DNA of 34,356 nt, from positions 1-34,356 of the forward strand of contig DASURP010000047.1 in the NCBI GenBank assembly GCA_036279975.1, written 5' to 3'. Both the position numbers and the translations under genes were made by a program. Shown piece after piece: positions 1 to 7,789 of this stretch. The DNA comes from 66-474 sp036279975. GTDB taxonomy: Bacteria > Pseudomonadota > Gammaproteobacteria > Xanthomonadales > Rhodanobacteraceae. Each line of letters starts with the position of its first letter. The stretch's first letter is position 1. The notes under the pieces were generated by a model. That model was not told the origin of the DNA, did not search any database, and saw nothing but the letters and a program-made list of their open reading frames with translations.

Positions 1-849
1 GCCCTTGTAGCCGCCGTCCACCGGGTAGTCCTCGGAACACCCCGTCCACGCGATGGTCAGGTCGGTGAACGTCATGGTGCCGCTGTTCTGCGACGAACCG
101 CTGCCACCCAGGTCGCCGTTCCAGCCCGCGCGTGCGTTGCCGACAATCCTGACCCGGGTTACCGTCGTGGTCCCCGACAAGCCGCCGGCCTGGATCCCCT
201 GCTCGGCGAACCCGTGCACGTTCAGGTCCTGCAACGTCAGATTCCGGATGCCCGAAGCATGAATGGCCATCTTCGCCCACTCGCCGTATGGAGCACGTTT
301 CGAACACGCGCTTACACCCTGGCCCGGCAGCGGGTAGTCCTCGATGCAATTCGAGTGATCGGTCAGATCGAGGCATTTGATCACGACATCATGCCCGCCG
401 GACAGGTCGAAAATACGACGCAATCCGCCGTTGCCCCACAATTCCGGCGGTGCACTGCAGTCGCCGGTGATCGTGGTCGGGTGCGCCGCGTCGATCCCGC
501 TCGGGATATTGCGGATGTAGCAAAGCGGCGTGCCGTCCGCGCGGCAATTGCCCAGGTTCGTACCCCCTGCACCGTACCCGATTTCATAACTGCCGCTGTG
601 GATGTAAAGCGTATCGCCCGGTTTCAGCCGGCTCGCCCCGGGCCCCGGCGGCAAGGCCCACATCGGGCCATTGAACGCGCAGGCCCGTGTGTGGCCGCTG
701 CGCGAATAGGCCGCATCGGTGTCCCCCGCGCATTGTGAGGCCGTACCACCGTCGGCACGCACATACCAGGTCGTGGCAAGTGCGGCTGGCGTGATGCACA
801 TCAGCGCCGCGATGCCGGTAGCCCCTGTCAACCAATGCCCGATTTTCAT
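1..849 (-). CDS. Secreted right-handed parallel beta-helix protein, 3' end beyond the window
   Basis: The frame is open from an ATG at 849 to base 1, so 283 codons are visible and the C-terminus lies outside the window. A strong ribosome binding site (GGGAGG, five bases before the ATG) supports the start. Residues 1-25 form a Sec signal peptide ending in PAALA; the mature protein opens with TTWYVRADGG, an opening I recall from secreted beta-helix proteins of Xanthomonadales. The later part alternates short beta-strand phrases such as HDVVIKCLDLTDHSN, IRNLTLQDLNVHGF and TTVTRVRIVGNARAG, as expected for pectate-lyase-like helix rungs. Several Cys pairs suggest disulfides in the periplasm or outside the cell. 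The fold implies carbohydrate binding or cleavage, which suits the sulfotransferase, galE and deacetylase next to it, but no catalytic residues can be assigned. Activity unknown. Confidence 0.8.
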   Translation of the reverse strand, partial: MKIGHWLTGATGIAALMCITPAALATTWYVRADGGTASQCAGDTDAAYSRSGHTRACAFNGPMWALPPGPGASRLKPGDTLYIHSGSYEIGYGAGGTNLGNCRADGTPLCYIRNIPSGIDAAHPTTITGDCSAPPELWGNGGLRRIFDLSGGHDVVIKCLDLTDHSNCIEDYPLPGQGVSACSKRAPYGEWAKMAIHASGIRNLTLQDLNVHGFAEQGIQAGGLSGTTTVTRVRIVGNARAGWNGDLGGSGSSQNSGTMTFTDLTIAWTGCSEDYPVDGGYKG

Positions 850-1156
850 CTGGACCTCCCGTCTCGCGACGGTGAAAACATCGGCTGCGGTCACTGTGGC
901 CCCGTGCGGGCTCGTGCCGCGGCCATGGCTGATCCTATGCCAAAAACTGCCCGACCGGTCAGCACGGGCGGTAGCATGGCGGAGCCAGGCGCCCGGCAAA
1001 CGCCATCGCGTTGCAGCCGTTGGCGCAGGTTTTCCCGGGTGCCCCTTTCGCGCTTGTCTTCCGCTAGCCTGTGTCCCCCAGCGAGCCACATGATCGACGG
1101 TTGCATGCCGTGCCCGTCACGGCCCGACTTCATGCCCCGAACGCGACGTCCGCAAG
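850..1156. other. Divergent intergenic region between beta-helix gene and sulfotransferase
   Basis: This 307-base stretch holds no convincing gene. It must carry the promoter of the leftward beta-helix gene and probably that of the rightward sulfotransferase. The only promoter-like element I see is TAGCCT at 1065-1070, inside GCTAGCCTG. The same nine bases occur at 4297-4305 ahead of the deacetylase, again without a good -35 box. No terminator or repeat was found. Confidence 0.4.
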
Positions 1157-2077
1157 ATGAAACTGCCGAACTTCTTCATCGTTGGCGCACCCAAATGCGG
1201 GACCACGGCCCTGTACGAATACCTGCGCGTACATCCGCAGGTATACATGCGCGTCAAGGAACCGCACTATTTCGCGTTCGACCTTCCCGGGTACCGCAAT
1301 GTTTCCGATTGGGATGAATATCAAGCCCTGTTCAGGGATGCTCCCGCGTCCGCGCTGGCGGTAGGTGATATTTCCGTTTACTACCTTTATTCGAATGTAG
1401 CGATTGCACGGTTGTACCAGAAGTTCCCGTCGGCCCGTATCCTGGTGTTGCTCAGGAACCCGTTCGACCTCGCCGTTTCCATGCACGCCCAGGCGTTGCG
1501 GTCGCGCAACGAATCGGTGACCAGTTTTGCCAAGGCCTGGGCACTGTGCGGCGACCGTCGCGCGGGACAAGGCATACCCAGGAGTTGCACCGATGTGGCA
1601 ACGCTGTATTACGACCGCATTCCGCTGCTCGGTTCCCAGTTGCAGCGGGTTTTCGACACCTGTCCGCGGCAACAGGTTCGATGGTGGTTCTACGAAGACT
1701 TCGCGACGGATCCGCGCCACGTGTACCTGGAGATGCTGGCGTTCCTCGGGCTCGACGATGATGGCCGCACCGAATTCCCCCGCCACAATCCCCGCAGGCG
1801 CGCACGCTCGCAAATCGTCGCGCAGTTCACCCAGAAAACACCGGAGCTGGTGACGTGGGCGGTCAGGCAATTCAAGCGCGCCACGGGCATCAAACAACTT
1901 GGCATCATCGATGCCCTGCAGCGGGCCAACTGGGTTCCCGCCGGCAAAGCGCAGTTGCCGCCCGAGTTGCTGGATGACATGCGCGCCGTATTCGAGCCTG
2001 ATATCCACCTCCTCGAGAGCCTGACCGGCAGGAACCTGGATCACTGGCTGCACGACATGGCGTCGGACGCCCACTGA
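1157..2077 (+). CDS. PAPS-dependent sulfotransferase family protein
   Basis: A 306-residue protein of the sulfotransferase superfamily, which moves a sulfuryl group from PAPS to a hydroxyl or amine. The 5'-phosphosulfate loop is GAPKCGTTAL at residues 10-19. The 3'-phosphate-binding element is LLRNPFDLAVSMH, with Arg100 and Ser108 as likely contacts. A KEPHYF stretch (residues 34-39) recalls the substrate-side region of heparan-type sulfotransferases. There is no signal peptide or membrane segment, so it should act in the cytoplasm on a sugar or lipid intermediate. The ATG at 1157 directly precedes the conserved LPNFFIVGAPK start; the ribosome binding site is weak. It runs tail to tail with galE, 36 bases apart. 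Acceptor unknown; the neighbours suggest a polysaccharide precursor. Confidence 0.85.
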   Translation: MKLPNFFIVGAPKCGTTALYEYLRVHPQVYMRVKEPHYFAFDLPGYRNVSDWDEYQALFRDAPASALAVGDISVYYLYSNVAIARLYQKFPSARILVLLRNPFDLAVSMHAQALRSRNESVTSFAKAWALCGDRRAGQGIPRSCTDVATLYYDRIPLLGSQLQRVFDTCPRQQVRWWFYEDFATDPRHVYLEMLAFLGLDDDGRTEFPRHNPRRRARSQIVAQFTQKTPELVTWAVRQFKRATGIKQLGIIDALQRANWVPAGKAQLPPELLDDMRAVFEPDIHLLESLTGRNLDHWLHDMASDAH

Positions 2078-2113
2078 GCCAAACCCCGGGCCGGTCGGGC
2101 GCAGGCCTTTCGA

Positions 2114-3106
2114 TCATCGGCCCGCCGGCAGTCGCCGCTCCCACGCCAGCGCCGTGCGCGCGATCAAATCCAGGTCATCGCAGCGGGGGCTCCATCCGAG
2201 GACCGTGCGTATCCTGTCCGAAACCGCCACCAGCGACGGCGGATCGCCGGCCCGCCGCGCTTCTTCGACGAACGGAACCGGCACGCCGCTGGCCCTCCCG
2301 ACGGCATCCAGCACCTCGCGCACGGAGTACCCGTGGCCGTAGCCGCAATTCAGGGTGGTCGAGGCGCCGCCCGTGCGCAGATAACGCAATGCATCCAGAT
2401 GCGCACGGGCCAGGTCGTCCACGTGGATGTAATCACGTACCCCGGTGCCATCCGGCGTAGCGTAGTCCGTTCCGAAAATGGACAGCCGCGGCCGCTTGCC
2501 GAGTGCGGCTTCGCAGGCCACTTTCACCAGCAGCGTGGCGTTTTTGGTCGATTGCCCGACGCGCCCTTCCGGATCGCAGCCGGCCACGTTGAAATAGCGC
2601 AACGCAACGTAGCGCGGTCCGCCTGCCGCAGCGAGATCACGCAGCATCCATTCGCTCATCAACTTGGAACTGCCGTACGGATTGATCGGGGCGGTCGGCG
2701 TCGCCTCGCTTGCCTTGCCGCCCTCCGGAATGCCGTATACCGCCGCGGTCGAGGAAAACACGATCTGTCTCACACCTGCGTCCCGGCAGCATTCCAGCAG
2801 GTTGCGGGTGGCGCAGGTGTTGTTGCCGTAGTAACGCAGGGGATCGGCCACCGACTCCGGCACGATGGTGCGTGCGGCGAAGTGCATCACGGTATCGACG
2901 GCGTGTGCGCGCAGCAGCTCCGCCACCCGTTCCCGGTCCCCGACGTTGCCGACCACCAGCTCCGCGCCGACCACGGCTTCCCGGAAACCGGTGGAAAGGT
3001 CGTCCAGCACGACCACGCGCTCGCCTGCCTCGACCAGTTGCAACAGCACGTGGCTGCCGATGTAACCGGCGCCGCCGGTGACCAGGATCTTGCTGGACAG
3101 TGGCAT
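2114..3106 (-). CDS. galE: UDP-glucose 4-epimerase
   Basis: A 330-residue extended short-chain dehydrogenase/reductase, about the usual GalE length. It interconverts UDP-glucose and UDP-galactose in the cytoplasm. The NAD-binding glycine motif is GGAGYIG at residues 11-17, the acidic NAD-ribose region is VVVLDDLSTG, the catalytic Ser/Thr lies in VFSSTAAVYG near 117-125, and the catalytic pair is Tyr144/Lys148 in YGSSK. The phrase GYGHGYSVREVLDAV near the C-terminus is typical of bacterial GalE. A GAGGGAG ribosome binding site stands just before the ATG. It lies downstream of a sulfotransferase on the same strand with a 179-base gap that contains its own -10-like box (3175-3180). In this setting it probably supplies UDP-galactose for polysaccharide synthesis. 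A paralogue using N-acetylated or uronic sugars cannot be excluded. Confidence 0.93.
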   Translation of the reverse strand: MPLSSKILVTGGAGYIGSHVLLQLVEAGERVVVLDDLSTGFREAVVGAELVVGNVGDRERVAELLRAHAVDTVMHFAARTIVPESVADPLRYYGNNTCATRNLLECCRDAGVRQIVFSSTAAVYGIPEGGKASEATPTAPINPYGSSKLMSEWMLRDLAAAGGPRYVALRYFNVAGCDPEGRVGQSTKNATLLVKVACEAALGKRPRLSIFGTDYATPDGTGVRDYIHVDDLARAHLDALRYLRTGGASTTLNCGYGHGYSVREVLDAVGRASGVPVPFVEEARRAGDPPSLVAVSDRIRTVLGWSPRCDDLDLIARTALAWERRLPAGR

Positions 3107-3174
3107 GTGCTCCCTCGCCTCGTCAGGGTCGGTGATTGGTCAGGCACCGGCCGGCGGGCGGCGATGCAAACCGG

Positions 3175-3180
3175 ATTGTA
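3175..3180 (-). promoter_or_regulatory. Candidate -10 box for galE
   Basis: Read on the minus strand this is TACAAT, five of six matches to the sigma-70 consensus, 68 bases before the galE start codon. The matching -35 position is poor, so this is a weak prediction. Confidence 0.3.
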
Positions 3181-3285
3181 AGGCACCGTTCCGGGTTTTC
3201 CTGCGGCCTCCTGCGTCCGCGGTCCGTCCGGGGGGGCCGGGATGGCACGCCAACCATCCACGGATGGAATCTCCGGGGACGTGCC

Positions 3286-4152
3286 CTAGTCGTAACCGTA
3301 AGTACGCAACTCGTCACCAAGCACGGACAGCAGCACGCGCTGTTGCGAGTCGTCGAGATCCTTGCGCCACTTGTAGTTGGTGCTTTCCACCTTGTGGCGC
3401 GACAACGAACGCTCGAAACGCGCGCTCCAGTCCAGCCCGCAGAAATCCGCCACGTCGCGGAACGTCTCGCGCGGATGCTCCGCGAAGTCTTCGTAGCGCA
3501 CGTCCATGAAGCTGGAAGCAGGTACGGCTCCCCTGGCGGATTCCGCCGCACGCATCAGGATCTTCCACTGGATGCCGGCCAGCGCCACGAACGAGCGGCC
3601 ATGCCTCTCCCACTCCTGCTGCAACGAGGGATCGAGTGGCCCCCAGCGCCACTGCTCCGGACCCTGCCAGCCACGCCAGAAATCGACCTGCAACAACGAA
3701 TTGGCGACCGCTCGCCCATCACGGTAGACGTGGATGAAACGGGCGTCGGGAAATACCGCATGCAGGAACCCGGCGCGGGGCCAGCCCGTGATCTTGACCA
3801 GCAGGCGCGGGCGCCCCGGCGTGACCAGGCCGGCCACTGCCTTTTGCAACCGGGATATGACCCGGGGCGTGGCGTCGTCGGCGTGCAAATCCCGGAAGGG
3901 CTGCGAAAAACCCCGGAAATAGCGATCCCAGAATTCGTAGCATTCGGCGGATTCCCAGCGGCGCTTCAGCAGCGCGCCAATGACGGGTACGTCGATTCCG
4001 CGCATCAAGGCCCGGTGCCGCGCCAGCCGCCCCGGATGGCGATCGCACAACGTCGACATCCACGCCACGCGTGGATGTCCGGTGAACATCTGGTGGAACA
4101 GACTGGAACCGCTGCGCCCCGCACCGATGACAAATATGGGTTTTTCGATCAT
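3286..4152 (-). CDS. Sulfotransferase family protein (second, divergent type)
   Basis: A 288-residue sulfotransferase-fold protein. I chose the ATG at 4152 because the nucleotide-binding loop GAGRSGSSL follows at residues 10-18; an in-frame extension to 4371 adds only an Arg-rich stretch without homology. The 3'-phosphate-binding element is HVYRDGRAVANSL (Arg144, Ser152). It lacks the heparan-type KEPHYF region of the protein at 1157-2077 and resembles the larger Sulfotransfer_3-type proteins, with an aromatic-rich middle (WRGWQGPEQWRWG). No signal peptide or membrane span is visible, so it should be cytoplasmic. It is divergent from the deacetylase gene and upstream of galE. The acceptor cannot be inferred; the low similarity to the first sulfotransferase suggests two different sulfation steps. 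Confidence 0.82.
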   Translation of the reverse strand: MIEKPIFVIGAGRSGSSLFHQMFTGHPRVAWMSTLCDRHPGRLARHRALMRGIDVPVIGALLKRRWESAECYEFWDRYFRGFSQPFRDLHADDATPRVISRLQKAVAGLVTPGRPRLLVKITGWPRAGFLHAVFPDARFIHVYRDGRAVANSLLQVDFWRGWQGPEQWRWGPLDPSLQQEWERHGRSFVALAGIQWKILMRAAESARGAVPASSFMDVRYEDFAEHPRETFRDVADFCGLDWSARFERSLSRHKVESTNYKWRKDLDDSQQRVLLSVLGDELRTYGYD

Positions 4153-4296
4153 GGGGCCGCCTGTCGTGTGGGATGCAACAACCCGCACTACCGCCGGGGA
4201 TGCGAAGCGTGCCCTGGGGCCGGGGGAACCAAGCCTACCGGTTTTCCCGCGTGCGGTGTGCCTCGCCGGAAGCAATGCCCGGGCGCGCGGGGCTGT

Positions 4297-4305
4297 GCTA
4301 GCCTG
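4297..4305 (+). promoter_or_regulatory. GCTAGCCTG element ahead of the deacetylase gene
   Basis: The -10-like TAGCCT at 4299-4304 lies inside GCTAGCCTG, identical to the sequence at 1063-1071. It sits in the divergent region between the second sulfotransferase and the deacetylase. It has no clear -35 box. Weak promoter call. Confidence 0.25.
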
Positions 4306-4417
4306 ATCCACACGCCGCGGCCGGATGGATACGCGGAAACGCCTGGGACTTGCGTGCCGGGAAAGCAGCACAGGTTCCTGGATATTCGTGAATTGGTCCT
4401 GGGGGGTATCTTCGGCC

Positions 4418-5362
4418 GTGAGCCCGCACGCGATTTACCGTTCCCTGGCCATCCCGGTGCGCTGGGCTTCGCACTGGTCCGGCACGGCCCTGCGGCGGGC
4501 CCAGGCGATCCGGAAACCACGCATCCTCATGTACCACATCGTCGGCGACGGGGAGGTTTCCACCCGTCAGTTCGAGTGGCAAGTCAAGTTCCTGCGCGAA
4601 CAGTTCGAGCCGATCGGACTGGCGGAACTGGCCGACCGGATCCAGGCGGGATCGGTGACCGGACGTGAAACGGTGGTCACCTTCGACGACGGTGTACGCA
4701 ATCACTTCACGGTGGCATGGCCGTTGTTGCGCGCATACCGGGTCCCGGCAACGTTTTTCGTTTGCCCCGGCCTGACCGAATCGGGCGAGTGGCTGTGGCG
4801 CACCGAACTGCGGATGCGGTTGCGCCTGCTGAACGATGCCGAACGGGCCGAAGCTGCGCGGGACGCGGGTTGCCCGGTACAAGCAGTCGAACCGGTCATG
4901 GAATGGACCAAACGCCTGGCCATGCAGGATCGGCTTGTGTTCCAGCGCGACATCGAGAAGCGGACCCGCGGTTTTTCGGCTTCCCGCGAGGATACCGATC
5001 GTCACGCACCCTTGACGTGGGAACAGTTGCGGCAGATGGACGCAAACCTCATCACCATCGGCAGCCACACCAACACACACCCGATGCTGCCGATGCTGGA
5101 CGCAGCCTCGCTGGAGCAGGAAATCGCCGGCAGCCGCCGCATGCTCGAACAGCATCTGGATCGCCGCGTGGATCTGTTCAGTTATCCGAACGGCGCGAAC
5201 AACATGGCCGTAGTGGACATGGTCCGGCGGCACTACCGCGCCGCAGTCACCACGGAAAAATCCTTCGCGGCGGCAAGCAGCGACCTGGTATTGCTTCCCC
5301 GCATCCCCGGGGGTGGCTCGCGCGCAACCTTCACCCGTCGCCTGCACAGGCCCCGTGCCTGA
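4418..5362 (+). CDS. Polysaccharide deacetylase (NodB domain)
   Basis: A carbohydrate esterase 4 protein that removes N- or O-acetyl groups from polysaccharide or oligosaccharide chains with a metal. After about 27 residues comes ILMYHIVGDG, then the motif-1 metal site TFDDG, then the motif-2 metal ligands in SHTNTHPML, and the FSYPNG stretch before the C-terminus. I chose the GTG at 4418 (314 residues), which has GGGGGG about ten bases upstream. An in-frame ATG at 4325 would add 31 unremarkable residues and is the alternative. No classical signal peptide is visible, though AIYRSLAIPVRWASHW is mildly hydrophobic. It is divergent from a sulfotransferase, and de-N-acetylation followed by N-sulfation is a natural pairing, which is inference. 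It may resemble the deacetylases of exosortase-A loci. Confidence 0.85.
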   Translation: MSPHAIYRSLAIPVRWASHWSGTALRRAQAIRKPRILMYHIVGDGEVSTRQFEWQVKFLREQFEPIGLAELADRIQAGSVTGRETVVTFDDGVRNHFTVAWPLLRAYRVPATFFVCPGLTESGEWLWRTELRMRLRLLNDAERAEAARDAGCPVQAVEPVMEWTKRLAMQDRLVFQRDIEKRTRGFSASREDTDRHAPLTWEQLRQMDANLITIGSHTNTHPMLPMLDAASLEQEIAGSRRMLEQHLDRRVDLFSYPNGANNMAVVDMVRRHYRAAVTTEKSFAAASSDLVLLPRIPGGGSRATFTRRLHRPRA

Positions 5363-5770
5363 AAACCCGCGCGTCCCGATTCCACACCTGGCGCCCGACG
5401 AAACGACCCGTACACCGGAGTTCGAAGTCCCTGCGGCACGGCGCAGGTCGCTGACATGCCCGGTGTCACGCGGGCAGGCCCGCCGGCGAGCCAGGCAGGG
5501 CCGTGGGGCGACCGGGCCCGCGGGCGTCCCGTCCGACGACGGAGCCGGGCCACCTGCCGTGCCGATGAAACGACGCAACCCCGTGGCGTTAATATGGCAC
5601 CAAGGCTACGGCATGCCCGAACGTCGAGCCAGAAGACCCGATGGAGACCCTGCCACCGCGGGCAATTGCGCGTGTGAAAGGTCGTCACCGACCCGCAGTC
5701 ATGGTCTGCACGGAGCCGCAGGCCTTGCGCCCTGCCTCGACCGTACATAAGGAAATGCAAGGCGGATCCC
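5363..5770. other. Intergenic region before the carrier-protein cluster
   Basis: In 408 bases I find no credible gene: the open frames are Arg/Pro-rich and lack ribosome binding sites. A terminator for the deacetylase and a promoter for the following operon should lie here. TAATAT at 5590-5595 is a weak -10 candidate with no good -35. An AAGGCGGA ribosome binding site ends the region. Confidence 0.4.
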
Positions 5771-6565
5771 ATGCACACGCCAGGAACCAACCAGTACCGG
5801 ATCAACGCCCGGATCTACCACAGCGCCGGCATCGGGCGCGAGTACGCGAACGACCTGCTGATGCGCGCCGAGGCGGTCGCCCTGCTCAGCCACCAACCGG
5901 CGTTCGCCCACAAGGACGTGCTCGACATCGGCGTCGGCACGGGTCGCACCGCGATTTACCTGGCGCCCATCGCGAACCATTACGAAGCCATCGATTATTC
6001 ACCGGTGATGGTGCGCGAGTTCCGGGACAACCTGCCGGGGATCCCGGTCACCCTGGCCGACATGCGCGACCTGTCGCAGTTTGCGGATGCCGGTTTCGAT
6101 TTCGTGCTGGCATCGAACAACGTGTTCGATGCAATCGGCCACGAGGATCGACTGCAGACCTTGCGGGAATGCCACCGGGTGCTGCGCCCCGGCGGCATGC
6201 TGATGTTTTCGTCCCACAACGCCGACGCTCGCGGCGCCAGGCGCGCGCTGGCGATCGAGCTGTCCCGCAACCCCGTCACGCAGGCGCAACTCCTGGCCCA
6301 CTGGTGCCTCGCATTGGTGAACCACGCCCGCCTGCGACATCAGCAGGTCTTCACGGACACCTACGCCATCATCAACGACAGCGCCCATGATTGCGGGTTG
6401 CTGCACTACTACATCGGTCCCGGCCACCAACGGCAGCAACTGAGGGACGAGGGTTTCGAACCCCTGGAGGTCTTCGACCGTTTCGGCGCCCCGGTGCCGC
6501 CCGGGGCGCCCACCGCACACAGCCAATGGCTGCTGTACGTGGCCCGGCGTCTTGCAGTATCGTGA
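5771..6565 (+). CDS. Class I SAM-dependent methyltransferase
   Basis: A 264-residue Rossmann-fold methyltransferase. Motif I is VLDIGVGTGRT (residues 50-60), the acidic residue that holds the SAM ribose lies in YEAIDYSPVMV, and LADMRDL and FDFVLASNNVFDAIGH give motifs II and III, followed by HRVLRPGGMLMFSSHN. These features point to a small-molecule methyltransferase of the Methyltransf_11/25 type rather than an RNA or DNA enzyme. AAGGCGGA precedes the ATG. It opens the plus-strand operon; the next gene starts 32 bases after its stop. It probably methylates the product or an intermediate of the carrier-protein pathway. The atom methylated (O, N or C) cannot be told. Confidence 0.85.
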   Translation: MHTPGTNQYRINARIYHSAGIGREYANDLLMRAEAVALLSHQPAFAHKDVLDIGVGTGRTAIYLAPIANHYEAIDYSPVMVREFRDNLPGIPVTLADMRDLSQFADAGFDFVLASNNVFDAIGHEDRLQTLRECHRVLRPGGMLMFSSHNADARGARRALAIELSRNPVTQAQLLAHWCLALVNHARLRHQQVFTDTYAIINDSAHDCGLLHYYIGPGHQRQQLRDEGFEPLEVFDRFGAPVPPGAPTAHSQWLLYVARRLAVS

Positions 6566-6597
6566 CCATTCGGAACATCGATGGGAAGGGCGGAGTG

Positions 6598-7785
6598 ATG
6601 AACAGGAACGCCGGTACCGGATCGGGCGGTCTGGTTGCCCAGACCATCACGATCGCCAACGACGTGGCGGCCAGGCACGCCATCGATGTCGACCAGCAGG
6701 CCCGCTTCCCCACCGAAACCTTCGCCGCGCTGCGTGAAGCACGGTTGCTCTCGGCAGCCGTGCCGAAGGCGTTCGGCGGCCAGGGCGCAGGAATGCTGGA
6801 GCTGGGCAACCAGTGCTCGGCGCTGGCGCAGGGCTGCAGTTCGTCCGGCATGGTGCTGGCGATGCACCACATCCAGGTGGCCTGCCTCGCGCGCCACGGT
6901 GCTGATTCTGCGTATTTCCAGAAGTACCTGCGCGAGAACCTGGCCGGAAATCAGGAACTGATCGCCTCGATCACTTCGGAGGTCGGCACCTTCGGCGATA
7001 CCCGTTCCAGCGTCTGCGCGGTGGAAGTGGATGGTGGCACGATGAAACTGGACAAGGACGCCACCACGGTGTCCTACGGCGCGCACGCCGACGCCCAGCT
7101 CGTGACCTGCCGGCGTGCCGCCGACGCGGCCGCGAGCGACCAGGTGCTGGTGTTGTTCCCGAACGGCTCCTACACATTGGAGCAGACCGGCACCTGGGAC
7201 ACGCTGGGGATGCGCGGCACCTGCAGCCCGGGCGCGAAGTTCTCCGGGCACGGCAAGGCCGAGCAGATCCTGCCGGGCTCGTTCGCCGATTCCTCGGCGC
7301 AGACGATGGTGCCGTACTCGCACATCCTGTGGTCGGCGCTGTGGACCGGCATCGCCACCGACGCGGTCGGCCGCGCCGCCGCCTGCGTGCGCGGGGCCGC
7401 GCGGCGCAAGCCCGGCAGCGTGCCGCCCAACGCCGCGGCGCTGGCGCGTGCGTACGTCGACCTGCAGACCATGCGCAACAACTGGCAGGCCTGCGCGGTC
7501 GAATTCGATGCGATGACCGCGGCTGACGACGAGGCCGCGCGCGAAACGCTGGGTTCGATGAACTGGGCGCTCAAGATGAACCAGTTGAAGATGGCCTGCT
7601 CGGAAGCCGCGCCCCGCCTTTGTCATCAGGCCCTCGAGATCATCGGCATCCTCGGTTACAAGAACGACACGCCTTTCAGCGTCGGGCGGCATTACCGCGA
7701 CGTGCTGTCCGCCGCGCTGATGGTTTCCAACGGCCGCATCGCAGGCAAAAGCGCCTCGATGCTGCTGGTGGTCAAGGAGGTCTGA
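6598..7785 (+). CDS. Acyl-CoA dehydrogenase-fold flavoprotein
   Basis: A 395-residue acyl-CoA dehydrogenase-family protein. The start at 6598 has GGAG three bases before it; upstream codons in the same frame overlap the methyltransferase and look non-coding. It has the helical N-terminal domain with QGCSSSGMVLAMHHIQV, the beta middle domain with ITSEVGTFGDTRSS and DTLGMRGTCSPGAKF, and a C-terminal four-helix domain with LEIIGILGYKNDTPFSVGRHYRD. The Glu that acts as catalytic base in medium- and short-chain enzymes, eight residues after the Asp of YRD, is replaced by Val (Val376). It may use another base or do a different flavin reaction. It lies four bases ahead of the amino acid:carrier protein ligase, so oxidation of an aminoacyl- or acyl-carrier-protein thioester is an attractive idea. 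Confidence 0.85.
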   Translation: MNRNAGTGSGGLVAQTITIANDVAARHAIDVDQQARFPTETFAALREARLLSAAVPKAFGGQGAGMLELGNQCSALAQGCSSSGMVLAMHHIQVACLARHGADSAYFQKYLRENLAGNQELIASITSEVGTFGDTRSSVCAVEVDGGTMKLDKDATTVSYGAHADAQLVTCRRAADAAASDQVLVLFPNGSYTLEQTGTWDTLGMRGTCSPGAKFSGHGKAEQILPGSFADSSAQTMVPYSHILWSALWTGIATDAVGRAAACVRGAARRKPGSVPPNAAALARAYVDLQTMRNNWQACAVEFDAMTAADDEAARETLGSMNWALKMNQLKMACSEAAPRLCHQALEIIGILGYKNDTPFSVGRHYRDVLSAALMVSNGRIAGKSASMLLVVKEV

Positions 7786-7789
7786 AGCC

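Noticed and set aside
3254..3267. CCATCC-AC-GGATGG palindrome after the second sulfotransferase gene
   Set aside because: Too small a loop for a terminator and no T-run; it may be chance.
2333..4668. Long plus-strand frames opposite galE and the second sulfotransferase
   Set aside because: They lie antisense to genes with intact motifs and contain only low-complexity Arg/Ala/Pro sequence.
5363..5770. Several 70-190 codon frames in the gap before the methyltransferase
   Set aside because: Arg/Pro-rich, without ribosome binding sites, on both strands at once.
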